DNA of 64,000 nt from Pseudophaeobacter arcticus DSM 23566. GTDB taxonomy: Bacteria > Pseudomonadota > Alphaproteobacteria > Rhodobacterales > Rhodobacteraceae. Shown piece by piece: positions 40,551-49,245 of this stretch. The stretch covers positions 2,133,862 through 2,197,861 of the forward strand of contig NZ_KI421507.1 of the NCBI RefSeq assembly GCF_000473205.1, in the 5' to 3' direction. The translations under genes and the position numbers were made by a program. The notes beneath the pieces were generated by a model, which saw nothing but the letters and a program-made list of their open reading frames with translations, ran no database searches and was not told where the DNA came from. Position 1 is the stretch's first letter. Every line of letters starts with the position of its first letter.

Positions 40551-41861
40551 ATGGGACTTAATCTGCTCCACTCCAATGATCGCAAAGGCGAGTACCCCAA
40601 CAGTTGGTATGCGGCAACGGCCACGCCTCTGGCACGGTTTGCGCCCCTGTCAGGCGATAGGCGCGCCGATGTCGTCATTATTGGTGGGGGCTATACCGGG
40701 CTGTCGGCAGCGCTGCATCTGGCCGAAGCGGGCATGGATGTGACCCTGCTGGAGGCACATCGTGTTGGCTTTGGCGCCTCTGGCCGCAATGGTGGCCAGC
40801 TGGGCAGCGGCCAGCGCATGGATCAGGAGGGGCTGGAGGGTTTTGTTGGCCACCAGGAGGCAAAAAAGCTCTGGCAGCTTGGGGAAGAGGCCAAAGATCT
40901 GGTGAAATCCCTGATTGCCAAGCACGATATTCAGTGCCACCTGCGCCCCGGTGTTGCCTGGACAGCCTCCAGCAGTCGAGAGAGCAAGCATCTGCATGAC
41001 TATGGGCGTCATCTTGAGGATCGCTATGGCTATGATCAAATCGAGCTGCTCTCGCCTGAGGCCTGCCATCAGATGTGCCCCTCGCCCGATTACAAAGGCG
41101 GCATTCTGGATCACGGGGCCGGCCATCTGCACCCGCTCAACCTGGCGCTTGGCCTGGCCCGCGCGGCGGCTGCGGCGGGAGCCTCTTTGCATGAGGAAAG
41201 CGAAGTTCTGCAGATCCAGGAAGGTGCCGAGGTCCGCGTCAAAACCGCCACAGGCGAGGTCCGCGCTGATCATCTGATCCTGGCCTGCAATGGCTATTTG
41301 GGTGGGTTACACCGGCAGGTCGCTGCCCGGGTGATGCCGATCAACAACTTTGTGGTTGCAACCGAACCGCTGGGGGATGACGCAGACAAGGTGCTGGGAC
41401 GGGATGTCGCGGTGGCGGATGGCAAGTTTGTGGTCAATTATTTCCGGCTCAGCCATGATAAGCGGCTACTGTTTGGCGGTGGCGAAAGTTATGGCTACCG
41501 CTTCCCCTCAGACATCAGGGCGGTGGTGCGCAAACCCATGACGCAGATCTTTCCACATCTGAAAGACGTGCGCCTGGACTATGCCTGGGGTGGCACCCTT
41601 GGGATCACCATGAAACGTATGCCCTATCTGGCGCGCCTCGGGGAAAATGTGCTCTCTGCCTCGGGCTATTCCGGGCATGGTGTGGGCACCGCAATCCATG
41701 CCGGCCAGCTGATCGCCCAGGCCATCCAGGGGCAGGCCGAGGGGTTTGACACCATGTCCCGCGTACCCGCCCCGCGCTTTCCAGGTGGTCCGGCCATGCG
41801 CTCGCCGCTGCTGGCCCTGGCCATGACCTGGTTTGCCCTGCGCGACCGGATTGGGATCTAA
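40551..41861 (+). CDS. FAD-dependent gamma-glutamylputrescine oxidase-like (PuuB-like)
   Basis: 436 residues of the DAO fold. The dinucleotide motif GGGYTG is at 45-50 (VVIIGGGYTGLSAALHLAEAG), followed by GFGASGRNGGQ, the flavin-site signature, and the C-terminal GYSGHGVGTAIHAGQLIAQAI. The N-terminal NSWYAATATP is typical of PuuB/OrdL-type oxidases, which convert gamma-glutamylputrescine to the aldehyde with H2O2 release. Context with two PuuA-like ligases and an amidotransferase fits. The gene for an aldehyde dehydrogenase is not present here. Confidence 0.9.
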   Translation: MGLNLLHSNDRKGEYPNSWYAATATPLARFAPLSGDRRADVVIIGGGYTGLSAALHLAEAGMDVTLLEAHRVGFGASGRNGGQLGSGQRMDQEGLEGFVGHQEAKKLWQLGEEAKDLVKSLIAKHDIQCHLRPGVAWTASSSRESKHLHDYGRHLEDRYGYDQIELLSPEACHQMCPSPDYKGGILDHGAGHLHPLNLALGLARAAAAAGASLHEESEVLQIQEGAEVRVKTATGEVRADHLILACNGYLGGLHRQVAARVMPINNFVVATEPLGDDADKVLGRDVAVADGKFVVNYFRLSHDKRLLFGGGESYGYRFPSDIRAVVRKPMTQIFPHLKDVRLDYAWGGTLGITMKRMPYLARLGENVLSASGYSGHGVGTAIHAGQLIAQAIQGQAEGFDTMSRVPAPRFPGGPAMRSPLLALAMTWFALRDRIGI

Positions 41862-41893
41862 CCCCTTCCAGAAATTTTCCTTTTCCATCTGCG

Positions 41894-41935
41894 CCCCGTC
41901 TCAGTTCAGCCTGAGCGGGGTCCTTGGCCTTTTGT
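41894..41935 (+). terminator. Hairpin after the oxidase gene
   Basis: CCCCG and CTCAG (41894-41904, with one bulged T) pair with CTGAG and CGGGG (41911-41920) around TTCAGC. The following bases TCCTTGGCCTTTTG hold a weak T run. It is probably the operon end. Confidence 0.6.
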
Positions 41936-42090
41936 GCAGTGGTTGTTGCCCCTGCTGCAAATCCTGAGAGTGAACATCACAACAAATCTGTGAAATTCCG
42001 CCGATCCCAGGATGGAACGGCCCGCTTTCTCTTGGCATGTGGTCTCAGGTGTTTTATATTTATCAAATCCATAATTCAGGAATTTGAAAT

Positions 42091-43302
42091 ATGACAAAGG
42101 CCCCTAATGTTCACGCTGCCGAACCGATCCCAGAAGCAGCGCGTCAGGCAATTGAAGATTTGATGCAGTCTGGCGACCTGTTTCGCTACACCGCACCCGA
42201 GAATGCCCCGGTTGCCCTGCTCGAACAGGAATTTGCAGCGCTTTTAGGCTGCAAATATGCCCTGGCCGTCTCCTCCTGCTCGGCTGCCCTGTTCCTGTCT
42301 CTCAAGGCCCTGGACCTGCCCCGCGACGCCCGTGTGTTGATCCCGGGCTTTACCTTTGCCGCGGTGCCTTCTTCGGTGATCCATGCCGATTGTATTCCTG
42401 TGCTCTGTGAGGTGGGGGACAACTACCGCATTGATATGGCGGATTTTGAGGCCAGGCTTGGCGATGATATTCAGGCGGTGATCATCAGCCACATGCGTGG
42501 CCATACCTCTGATATGGACGCCATTCTTGCGCTCTGCGACGCCCGCGACATCCCGGTAATCGAGGACGCGGCCCATTCGCTTGGCACCACCTGGAACAGC
42601 CGAAACATTGGCACCCTGGGCAAGATTGGCTGCTTCTCGTTTCAATCCTACAAGATGATCAACGCCGGCGAAGGTGGTATCCTGATCACCAATGACGCCG
42701 ATCTGGTGGCCCGCGCAGTGATCATGTCCGGCGCTTACGAGCACAACTGGCAAAAGCACAAAGCCCCAATGGGCGATAACAGCACAGACCTGGCAGAGGC
42801 CTTTGCCAAATGGCAAAACCAGCTGCCGCTTTATAATCTGCGGATGAGCAACCTTTCCGCCGTTGTCATTCGCCCGCAGCTGCCGGAACTGGCGCGTCGG
42901 GTGCGGGACGGGCTAAAAAACCACGATTATGTCGCCGCCCAGCTGAATGCCTCGCCCTTCTTTGATGTCCCCGCCCCACTGGCCCCAGAGCAGCGCGCGC
43001 CGGATTCCATCCAGTTCAATCTGGTGGGCATGACGGATGCGCAAATCACCGCCTTCTCCGAGGCAACCGCAAAGGCTGGCGTCAAGGTGCAGATCTTTGG
43101 CCGCTCCGCGGACAATGCCCGAGCCTTCTGGAACTGGCAGTTCATCCAGGACCTGCCTGAGTTGCCGCAGACCCGTGCCATGCTGATGCAGGCCTGTGAC
43201 GTGCGTCTGCCAGTGCGGCTGACCAAGGCAGAGCTGGATGTGGTTGCCGGAATTCTGATTGACGCCGTCACCACAACCATGGCCCGTGCCGCCGCAGCCT
43301 GA
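42091..43302 (+). CDS. DegT/DnrJ/EryC1-family PLP aminotransferase
   Basis: 403 residues. The PLP lysine is Lys188 in FSFQSYKMINAGEGG, and the aspartate that contacts the pyridine nitrogen is in EDAAHS (158-163). The N-terminal YTAPENAPVALLEQEFAALLGCKYALAVSSCSAAL matches sugar- and scyllo-inosose-type aminotransferases of this family. It stands alone after the amine cluster; no nucleotide-sugar genes are next to it, so the substrate is open. Its promoter region (41,940-42,090) is relatively AT-rich. Confidence 0.88.
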   Translation: MTKAPNVHAAEPIPEAARQAIEDLMQSGDLFRYTAPENAPVALLEQEFAALLGCKYALAVSSCSAALFLSLKALDLPRDARVLIPGFTFAAVPSSVIHADCIPVLCEVGDNYRIDMADFEARLGDDIQAVIISHMRGHTSDMDAILALCDARDIPVIEDAAHSLGTTWNSRNIGTLGKIGCFSFQSYKMINAGEGGILITNDADLVARAVIMSGAYEHNWQKHKAPMGDNSTDLAEAFAKWQNQLPLYNLRMSNLSAVVIRPQLPELARRVRDGLKNHDYVAAQLNASPFFDVPAPLAPEQRAPDSIQFNLVGMTDAQITAFSEATAKAGVKVQIFGRSADNARAFWNWQFIQDLPELPQTRAMLMQACDVRLPVRLTKAELDVVAGILIDAVTTTMARAAAA

Positions 43303-43330
43303 TTATCCCCTCCCTCGAGATGTCACGCAG

Positions 43331-43420
43331 CCGCGCCGCGCTCTGCGCGGCGCCAGGCCCAACGGGAGGAGATCCCCAAGGGATCTTCCGACGGGCGGGA
43401 GCCCCCCCCTTTTGGGGTCT
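43331..43420. repeat. REP-like cluster of GC-rich hairpins
   Basis: GCCGCGC and GCGCGGC flank TCT; further on, AGATCC and GGGATCT form another stem around CCAA, followed by GGGCGGGAGCCCCCCCC. The design resembles dispersed intergenic repeats of roseobacters. It lies between convergent degT-type and phaR genes; dispersal cannot be checked from one window. Confidence 0.5.
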
Positions 43421-43433
43421 CACACTTGCGGCA

Positions 43434-43466
43434 CACAAAAAAGGCTCTGATCTGATCAGAGCCTTT
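43434..43466. terminator. Bidirectional terminator between aminotransferase gene and phaR
   Basis: AAGGCTCTGA (43441-43450) pairs with TCAGAGCCTT (43456-43465) around TCTGA; A-tract on the left, T on the right. It serves phaR on the minus strand. Confidence 0.85.
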
Positions 43467-43509
43467 CAAATGTTATATTTTCACTTGCAATCAGATGGTT
43501 AACCTAAAG

Positions 43510-44085
43510 CTACTTCAACTTGGACAGCTTTTCCTGCAGTTCTGACAGCTGGCGTTTGATCGCATCCAGGTCTTCGCCATCCCCCTCCTTTGCAGGCTCC
43601 GCTTCTGGCGTGGTTGTGCCACCGCCCCAGCCCCCAGCAAGACCACCAGGCAGGCCAGCGGTCATTGCCTTCAAAAACGCCTCCTGCTGCACCTTCATCG
43701 CGTCAAATCCCGGTATCTGCGACATCGGGTTCATCGCCGAGATATTCTCAACCATCTGAGACTGACTGTCGCGCAGCATATCAAAGGAGGCCTGCAGGAA
43801 CTGTGGCATCACCCCACCACCCGGCTGCATATAGCTGCGCACCAGATCGTTCAGCACATTGACCGGCAGCACATTCTCACCACGGCTTTCGTGTTCGGCA
43901 ATAATCTGCAACAGGTATTGCCGTGTCAGATCATCACCGGACTTCAAATCGACAATCTGAACTTCACGCCCTTCCCGGATGAACCCCGCAATGTCTTCCA
44001 AGGTGACATAGTCGCTCGTCTCGGTGTTGTATAAGCGCCGGCTGGCGTAACGCTTGATCAGCAGGGGTTTTTCCTGATCGGCCAT
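43510..44085 (-). CDS. phaR: PHB synthesis repressor PhaR
   Basis: 191 residues from MADQEKPLLIKRYASRRLYNT, the invariant N-terminal motif of PhaR/PhbF. The DNA-binding domain (DYVTLEDIAGFIREGREVQIVDLKSGDDLTRQYLLQII) and the PHB-accumulation regulatory domain follow. A glycine-rich linker and a short C-terminal coil end the protein. PhaR binds nascent PHB and leaves its CTGC-N3-GCAG operators, derepressing phasin synthesis; three such boxes occur nearby. GGGAGGGAC precedes the start. It is not contiguous with phaP: an epimerase gene lies between. Confidence 0.94.
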   Translation of the reverse strand: MADQEKPLLIKRYASRRLYNTETSDYVTLEDIAGFIREGREVQIVDLKSGDDLTRQYLLQIIAEHESRGENVLPVNVLNDLVRSYMQPGGGVMPQFLQASFDMLRDSQSQMVENISAMNPMSQIPGFDAMKVQQEAFLKAMTAGLPGGLAGGWGGGTTTPEAEPAKEGDGEDLDAIKRQLSELQEKLSKLK

Positions 44086-44296
44086 ACTGTCCCTCCCCGG
44101 ACATGATGCATTGCAGAAAAGACTATGCGAGCGCAGAACAAAAGAAAAGCCTGCAGAATGACCTTCCTTGGCACCCCTCCTCGCAGCCCGGCTCTTTGGC
44201 ACAACGAGCACGCGCCTTCCGACTACAAATTAGCCCTTGAGCTAAACCTGACTTGAGGTTTTACAACCTGTCCTGAACGAAGACAGGAGACCTGGT

Positions 44297-45169
44297 TTGA
44301 ACATTTTGATCCTTGGCGGCACCGGATCCATCGGCAGCGCCGTCACCGCAGAACTGGTGGCCCACAATCACAAGGTCATTGGTCTTTGCCGCTCTGAGGC
44401 TTCCGCACAGAAACTTGCCGCTTTGGGCGCCCAGCCTTGGCGGGGAGATCTGCGGGCTCCGGCCAGCTGGCGTGCCGCGCTCAGCCAGGTTGAGGCGGTG
44501 ATACAGCTGGCTGCAACCTTTGAGGATGACTCAGGCGCGGTGGATGCCGCAGCCATTGCGGCAATCAAACAGGAAGCCCGCTGCCGCACCAGCCCGCTGC
44601 GGGTTCTCTATACCGGTGGCTGCTGGCTTTATGGTCAGACCGGCGATCACACCGCCTCTGAAACCAGCCCAAAGCGCCCAATTGCTGCCTTTGCCTGGAT
44701 GCAGGAAAATGCCCAGGCATTGCAGCAAGATCCCAAGATCAGCAGCTGCATTGTTCATCCGGCCATGACCTACCATGAGGAAGGCGGTGGTGTTTTTTCG
44801 CGGCTGCTTGCCCAGGCTTCATCTGGGAGGCCGCTGGAGGTCTGGGGCAGTATCCATACCCGTTGGCCGCTGGTGCATCGCCGTGATCTGGCCCGCGCCT
44901 ACCGCCTGTTGGTGGAACACCCCGATCTTTGTGGTCAGTATAATGTCGCCGCCCAAAGCGGTGTGCCGATGCGGGATATTCTGGATGAGATCATCCGGCG
45001 ACACCCCCATGACGGCGCCTATGTGGTGCGCAACCGCAAATATGTGATGTTCAAATATGGTTCCTGGGCCGAAGGCCCGACGCTGGATCAGCAGATGGCC
45101 GCAGATAAGATCCAGACCGCCTGCGGCTGGCACCCCGAAGTCAGCGACTTTACCCAGGCCGCGTTCTAG
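44297..45169 (+). CDS. NAD-dependent epimerase/dehydratase family protein
   Basis: 290 residues. The Rossmann motif is MNILILGGTGSIGSAVTAEL, with a TTG start that has AGGAGA eight bases upstream and no better ATG. RWPLVHRRDLARAYRLLVEHP is the substrate-domain signature. The catalytic YxxxK is not in its usual place: the region reads LYTGGCWLYGQTGDH, so it probably belongs to the atypical SDR group without classical dehydrogenase activity. Substrate unknown. Its stop codon falls in the first unit of a tandem repeat. Confidence 0.8.
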   Translation: MNILILGGTGSIGSAVTAELVAHNHKVIGLCRSEASAQKLAALGAQPWRGDLRAPASWRAALSQVEAVIQLAATFEDDSGAVDAAAIAAIKQEARCRTSPLRVLYTGGCWLYGQTGDHTASETSPKRPIAAFAWMQENAQALQQDPKISSCIVHPAMTYHEEGGGVFSRLLAQASSGRPLEVWGSIHTRWPLVHRRDLARAYRLLVEHPDLCGQYNVAAQSGVPMRDILDEIIRRHPHDGAYVVRNRKYVMFKYGSWAEGPTLDQQMAADKIQTACGWHPEVSDFTQAAF

Positions 45170-45198
45170 GTCGAGTTCTAGGTCGGGTTCTAGGTCGG
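45163..45198. repeat. Three tandem 12-base repeats at a stop codon
   Basis: GTTCTAGGTCGA, then two copies GTTCTAGGTCGG. The stop TAG of the epimerase gene (45167-45169) lies in the first copy. It probably arose by slippage; further degenerate copies TTCCTGGCAG and TTCTAGGCCAGG follow to 45,250. Confidence 0.85.
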
Positions 45199-45301
45199 CC
45201 CGGGTTCCTGGCAGGACTGTATTCTAGGCCAGGTCTGTTTTCCTGGCAGATCTGGGGTCCAGCCCCAACCCTCCCCCCCCCTCGACCGAGAGAAAAAACA
45301 A

Positions 45302-45331
45302 AAAAGGACAGGTCAAACGACCTGCCCTTTT
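45302..45331. terminator. Bidirectional terminator between epimerase and phaP
   Basis: AAAAGG and CAGGTC on the left pair with GACCTG and CCTTTT on the right (one A-C mismatch) around AAAC. A-tract and T-tract flank the stem, so it serves both convergent genes. Confidence 0.8.
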
Positions 45332-45408
45332 GGACACGTAAGAGGGGATCATATGCAGGGAGGAGCCTTGATCCCGCTCTTCGCGGTCAGCCAGCCCATT
45401 AGGGCTGC

Positions 45409-45852
45409 TTATTTTGCGGCTGCTTTTTTGGCGGCAGTGGTCACTTCGGAAGTGGCCTTTTTGACAGCGGCAGTGGCTTCTTCGCCCATGTCTTTGCCTG
45501 CGGCCATCAGCAATTCAACGGTTTCCATCTGCACTTTTTTTGCAACTTCGGCAAATGCGGCCATGTTTTCGGCTGCGACTTCTGCAGAGGCGCTGGCGAA
45601 ATCGGTGGCAGATTTTGCATACTCAGAAGGATCTGTCTGAGCTTTGGAAACGCTGGACATTTTGGCCAGGGCGTCTTTGGTCCATTTGCTGGAGATTTCC
45701 GAGGACTGCTCAGCAGCACCCAGAACAACGGCGCTCAGCTTTTCGTTCAGCGCAGCGGTGTTTTTGAAGGCTTCTTCCATGGCGGATGTATCCACCGGAA
45801 ATGCGCCCATCATGTCTTTCATCATAGCGGTAAAATCTTGGGTCTTAGCCAT
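45409..45852 (-). CDS. phaP: Phasin (PHB granule-associated protein)
   Basis: 147 residues from MAKTQDFTAMMKDMMGAF. The protein is almost fully helical, with the PF09361-type phasin heptad pattern (FKNTAALNEKLSAVVLGAAEQSSEISSKW) and an alanine/lysine-rich C terminus like that of PhaF-type granule proteins (EEATAAVKKATSEVTTAAKKAAAK). Phasins coat PHB granules. AGAGGA precedes the start. The promoter region to its right carries two PhaR boxes. Confidence 0.9.
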   Translation of the reverse strand: MAKTQDFTAMMKDMMGAFPVDTSAMEEAFKNTAALNEKLSAVVLGAAEQSSEISSKWTKDALAKMSSVSKAQTDPSEYAKSATDFASASAEVAAENMAAFAEVAKKVQMETVELLMAAGKDMGEEATAAVKKATSEVTTAAKKAAAK

Positions 45853-45918
45853 TGTACTGGTTCCTCTGGTTGCCATCTCGGGACCACCCCGCGTTTCAGC
45901 ATGAGGAAAATATACTTT

Positions 45919-45929
45919 CTGCATTGCAG
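45919..45929. promoter_or_regulatory. PhaR box 1 upstream of phaP
   Basis: CTGCATTGCAG matches exactly the CTGC-N3-GCAG operator that PhaR binds in Paracoccus denitrificans. It lies 67 bases before the phaP start. Confidence 0.85.
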
Positions 45930-45947
45930 CATTTCAAGAAAATAATG

Positions 45948-45958
45948 CTGCAATGCAG
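45948..45958. promoter_or_regulatory. PhaR box 2 upstream of phaP
   Basis: CTGCAATGCAG is a second perfect copy, 29 bases from box 1 centre to centre (about three helical turns), so two PhaR units could sit on one face. Confidence 0.85.
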
Positions 45959-45983
45959 AATAAACTAGCGTAAACCTACAAAA

Positions 45984-47789
45984 TCAATCATTTGCCCGGA
46001 CGCGCACATAGCTGCCAGGGGCTGGTTCCAGCACTGGATAGCCCGAATCACCGGGGATGCGCGCCGGAACCTGCTTGCCCGAGCGCTTCTTCAGCCAGCT
46101 CTCCCAACGTGGCCACCAGGACCCTTCGTTGAAACTCGCCCCTTCCATCCATGCCTCTGGGGTCAGCTTCAGATCGTCGTTGGTGTAGTGACCATATTTG
46201 TTGCGGCTGGGCGGGTTGATAATGCCGGCGATATGGCCGGACTGCGACACGATGAAGGTCTTGCTGCGCGCCCCCATCTGCTGCACGCCTTTGTAACAAT
46301 TGCTCCAAGGCGCGATATGATCCGTCTCACAGGTGATCGCCATCAGGGGAATATCCACGTCCTTGAGCTGCAGCATCTCGCCAAAGAGTTCAAAACCGCC
46401 ATCGGCAAACTGGTTGCCCTGGCACAGCCCACGCAGATATTCCTCTGCCATCTTGCCTGGTAGATTGGCACCATCGCCATTCCAATACAGCAGATCAAAG
46501 GCAGGCGGGGTCTCTCCCAGCATGTAGCTGCGGATGGCGGGGCCATAGACCAGATCGTTTGCCCGCAGGAACGAGAAGGTGCGCGCCATGATAAAGGAGG
46601 GCAAAATGCCGTCTTCGCCAATCTCCTCGACAATTGCGTCGACAAAATCATTCTGCAGGAAAGGCGTAAAATCACCCTGATCGGAAAAATCCGTCAGCGC
46701 AGTAAACAGTGTTGCCGACTTTACCGATTTATCGCCGCGTTTTTTCATCAAGGCCAGCGTCAGGCTCAGCGTGGTGCCCGCAATGCAATAGCCGATGGCG
46801 TTGATTTGCTTGACCTTGCAGATTTCCTTGGCCTTTTCAAAAGCGGTCAGGAAGCCTTCTTCGACGTAGTCTTCCATGCTGACATCGGCATAGTCCTTGT
46901 TGGGATTGATCCAGGAGACCACAAACAGGGTATAGCCCTGTTCGGTCACCCATTTGATCAGGCTGTTCTGCGCCTTGAGGTCAAGGATGTAGAATTTGTT
47001 GATCCAGGGCGGGAACAACACGATGGGGGTTTCGTGCACGGTTTCGGTGGTGGGGTGATACTGGATCATCTCCATCATCCGATTGCGATAGACCACTTCT
47101 CCCGGAGTGGTGGCAATATTACCCCCGATCTCAAAGGCGGTTTCATCCGCCAGCCGTACCACCAGCTCGCCGTTATTGGCCTCAAGATCGTTGACCAGAT
47201 TCTGCATCCCGTCGATCAGGGATTTCCCTTCGGTCTCCAGCGCCTTTTCCAGCGCATCCGGGTTGGTGGGCAGGAAATTGGTCGGCGCCATCATGTTGAT
47301 GATCTGATCGGAGAAGTATTTCAGCCGGTGGCGATCAATAGGGTCCAGATCATCGACCTGCGCTACGGCTTCGCGAATTGTCTCGGCATTTGTCAGATAC
47401 TGCTGCTTTACAAAGCTGAAATAGGGGTTGTTGTCCCACATCGGATTGCCAAAGCGGCGGTCTTGCGATGGCTCTGATGTGGTGCTTTCATGGCCCTGCG
47501 CGGCCAGAACTTTCTGTGCCTCGGCAAAATTCAGCACAGATTTCCCCCAAAATTCGACCTGCTTTTCCATCAATTTAGCAGGGTTTTGCAGGATTTCGGT
47601 CCAATACGAGGTTGCTGCACGTGCAAACAACTCCTGATTCGGACCATCCAAACCGGGGTTGTGGCCTTTCTTGCTGGCCATGATTTCAACCATTTTCTTT
47701 GAGAGCTGGTCAACTCTCTCCATATTTTCCTTAAGGCGTTCAAGGTGTTCTGGCGAAGTGCCATGATCCAGCGCGTCACTTGTTGTCAT
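45984..47789 (-). CDS. phaC: Class I polyhydroxyalkanoate synthase
   Basis: 601 residues, usual for class I. The lipase-like box GYCIAGTT carries the catalytic Cys335; ITCETDHIAPW holds the aspartate and SQSGHIAGIINPP the histidine of the triad. The N-terminal domain (DPIDRHRLKYFSDQIINMMAPTNFLPTNP) is conserved. It polymerises 3-hydroxybutyryl-CoA on the granule surface. It is divergent from phaZ, with a PhaR box in between. The ribosome site GGGGGAT is 12 bases upstream. Confidence 0.96.
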   Translation of the reverse strand: MTTSDALDHGTSPEHLERLKENMERVDQLSKKMVEIMASKKGHNPGLDGPNQELFARAATSYWTEILQNPAKLMEKQVEFWGKSVLNFAEAQKVLAAQGHESTTSEPSQDRRFGNPMWDNNPYFSFVKQQYLTNAETIREAVAQVDDLDPIDRHRLKYFSDQIINMMAPTNFLPTNPDALEKALETEGKSLIDGMQNLVNDLEANNGELVVRLADETAFEIGGNIATTPGEVVYRNRMMEMIQYHPTTETVHETPIVLFPPWINKFYILDLKAQNSLIKWVTEQGYTLFVVSWINPNKDYADVSMEDYVEEGFLTAFEKAKEICKVKQINAIGYCIAGTTLSLTLALMKKRGDKSVKSATLFTALTDFSDQGDFTPFLQNDFVDAIVEEIGEDGILPSFIMARTFSFLRANDLVYGPAIRSYMLGETPPAFDLLYWNGDGANLPGKMAEEYLRGLCQGNQFADGGFELFGEMLQLKDVDIPLMAITCETDHIAPWSNCYKGVQQMGARSKTFIVSQSGHIAGIINPPSRNKYGHYTNDDLKLTPEAWMEGASFNEGSWWPRWESWLKKRSGKQVPARIPGDSGYPVLEPAPGSYVRVRAND

Positions 47790-47813
47790 CTTAAGGAATC
47801 CCCCATACTCTTT

Positions 47814-47824
47814 CTGCTGTGCAG
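47814..47824. promoter_or_regulatory. PhaR box 3 between phaC and phaZ
   Basis: CTGCTGTGCAG is a third perfect CTGC-N3-GCAG copy, 25 bases upstream of the phaC start and 119 before phaZ. It suggests that PhaR controls synthesis, degradation or both, as well as phasin. Confidence 0.8.
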
Positions 47825-47942
47825 AATACTGGTTTGCCCATGTTACGCCAAAGCGACGAAAGGTCCGAGGCCCTGCATTATATCCGCTCCCGATCGTGGG
47901 ATTTAAAACGGCGGGCAGTCAAGCAGTCAAAAGGAAAGCCAT

Positions 47943-49241
47943 ATGCGTTTTATGATGTCGTACGACTTGATGGAAACCGCCCGGAATATGAACCAGTGGC
48001 TGGGCGCCAGTGCCTTGTCGATGGCCTCCTACCCTGCCTTTTCGGCGGTCCCCAACCCGGCGCTTAGCTGGATGGCCGCCTGGGGCGAAGTCACCGAACG
48101 CACCTTTCAACGCATGAGCGTCAAACCCGACTGGGGCATCCACAGTTTCACCTGCGAAGACGGCAAGGACCATCTGGTCGAAGTCACCCCGGTAGTTGAA
48201 CGCGACTTTGGCGATCTTATTCACTTCTGCGTCGCTGGCCGCGAAGAACAGCCCCGCAAGGTTCTGGTCGTGGCCCCGATGTCTGGCCACTATGCAACGC
48301 TGCTGCGCTCCACCGTCAAAAGCCTGCTTGTCAACTGTGAAGTCTATATAACGGACTGGCACAACGCCCGCGACATTCCGGTCTCTGCCGGCAAGTTCGA
48401 TATCGAAGATTACACATTGTACCTTGTTGATTTCATGCGTGAACTGGGCCCAGACACCCATGTGATTGCGGTCTGTCAGCCAGCGCCGCTGACCCTGGCG
48501 GCAACCGCCTATCTGGCCGAGCAGGATCCTGCTGCACAGCCCTCCTCGCTGACCCTGATTGGCGGTCCGGTTGACCCGGATGCCACCCCAACCGAGGTCA
48601 CCGACTTTGGTCGCCGGGTCACCATGGGCCAGCTGGAAGAAACCATGATCCAGCGGGTTGGTTTCAAATACAAGGGCGTTGGCCGCAAGGTCTATCCCGG
48701 CCTGCTGCAGCTCTCTTCTTTCATGTCGATGAACATGGATCGTCACTCGCAGGCCTTTAGCGATCAGATCCAGCGCGCCAGCCGTGGTGAATCCTCGGAG
48801 CACGATGCCCATAACCGTTTTTACGATGAATATCTGGCGGTGATGGATATGACGGCAGAGTTCTACCTTTCCACCGTTGAGCGCGTGTTCAAATCCCGTG
48901 AAATCGCCCGCAATGAATTTGTCGTGGATGGCCATAAGGTTGATATCGGTGCGATCACCGATGTGGCGGTGAAATCCGTTGAAGGCGCCAATGATGATAT
49001 CTCGGCCCCCGGCCAGTGTATTGCAGCATTGGATCTGTGTACCGGCCTGCCAGACAGCAAGAAGGCCAGCCATGTCGAACCCGGCGCCGGCCACTATGGT
49101 ATCTTTGCGGGCCGCAGCTGGCGCGACAATATCCGCCCCCTGGTCATTGAATTCATGGATGCAAACAGCCGCAAACCCAAAACCGCTGCAAAACCCCAGG
49201 TGACCAAAGGCAAGGCCAAACTCACCGCCGTGGAAGGCTGA
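47943..49241 (+). CDS. phaZ: Intracellular polyhydroxybutyrate depolymerase
   Basis: 432 residues. The nucleophile is Cys178 in IAVCQPAPLTLAATAYL, a cysteine lipase-like box typical of intracellular PhaZ1. YITDWHNARDIPVSAGKFDIEDYTLYLVDFM and the C-terminal VEPGAGHYGIFAGRSWRDNIRP (catalytic His) complete the family pattern. It lacks a signal peptide, as it acts on native granules. AAAGGAAAG precedes the ATG. The C-terminal tail is lysine- and alanine-rich. Confidence 0.95.
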   Translation: MRFMMSYDLMETARNMNQWLGASALSMASYPAFSAVPNPALSWMAAWGEVTERTFQRMSVKPDWGIHSFTCEDGKDHLVEVTPVVERDFGDLIHFCVAGREEQPRKVLVVAPMSGHYATLLRSTVKSLLVNCEVYITDWHNARDIPVSAGKFDIEDYTLYLVDFMRELGPDTHVIAVCQPAPLTLAATAYLAEQDPAAQPSSLTLIGGPVDPDATPTEVTDFGRRVTMGQLEETMIQRVGFKYKGVGRKVYPGLLQLSSFMSMNMDRHSQAFSDQIQRASRGESSEHDAHNRFYDEYLAVMDMTAEFYLSTVERVFKSREIARNEFVVDGHKVDIGAITDVAVKSVEGANDDISAPGQCIAALDLCTGLPDSKKASHVEPGAGHYGIFAGRSWRDNIRPLVIEFMDANSRKPKTAAKPQVTKGKAKLTAVEG

Positions 49242-49245
49242 ACTC

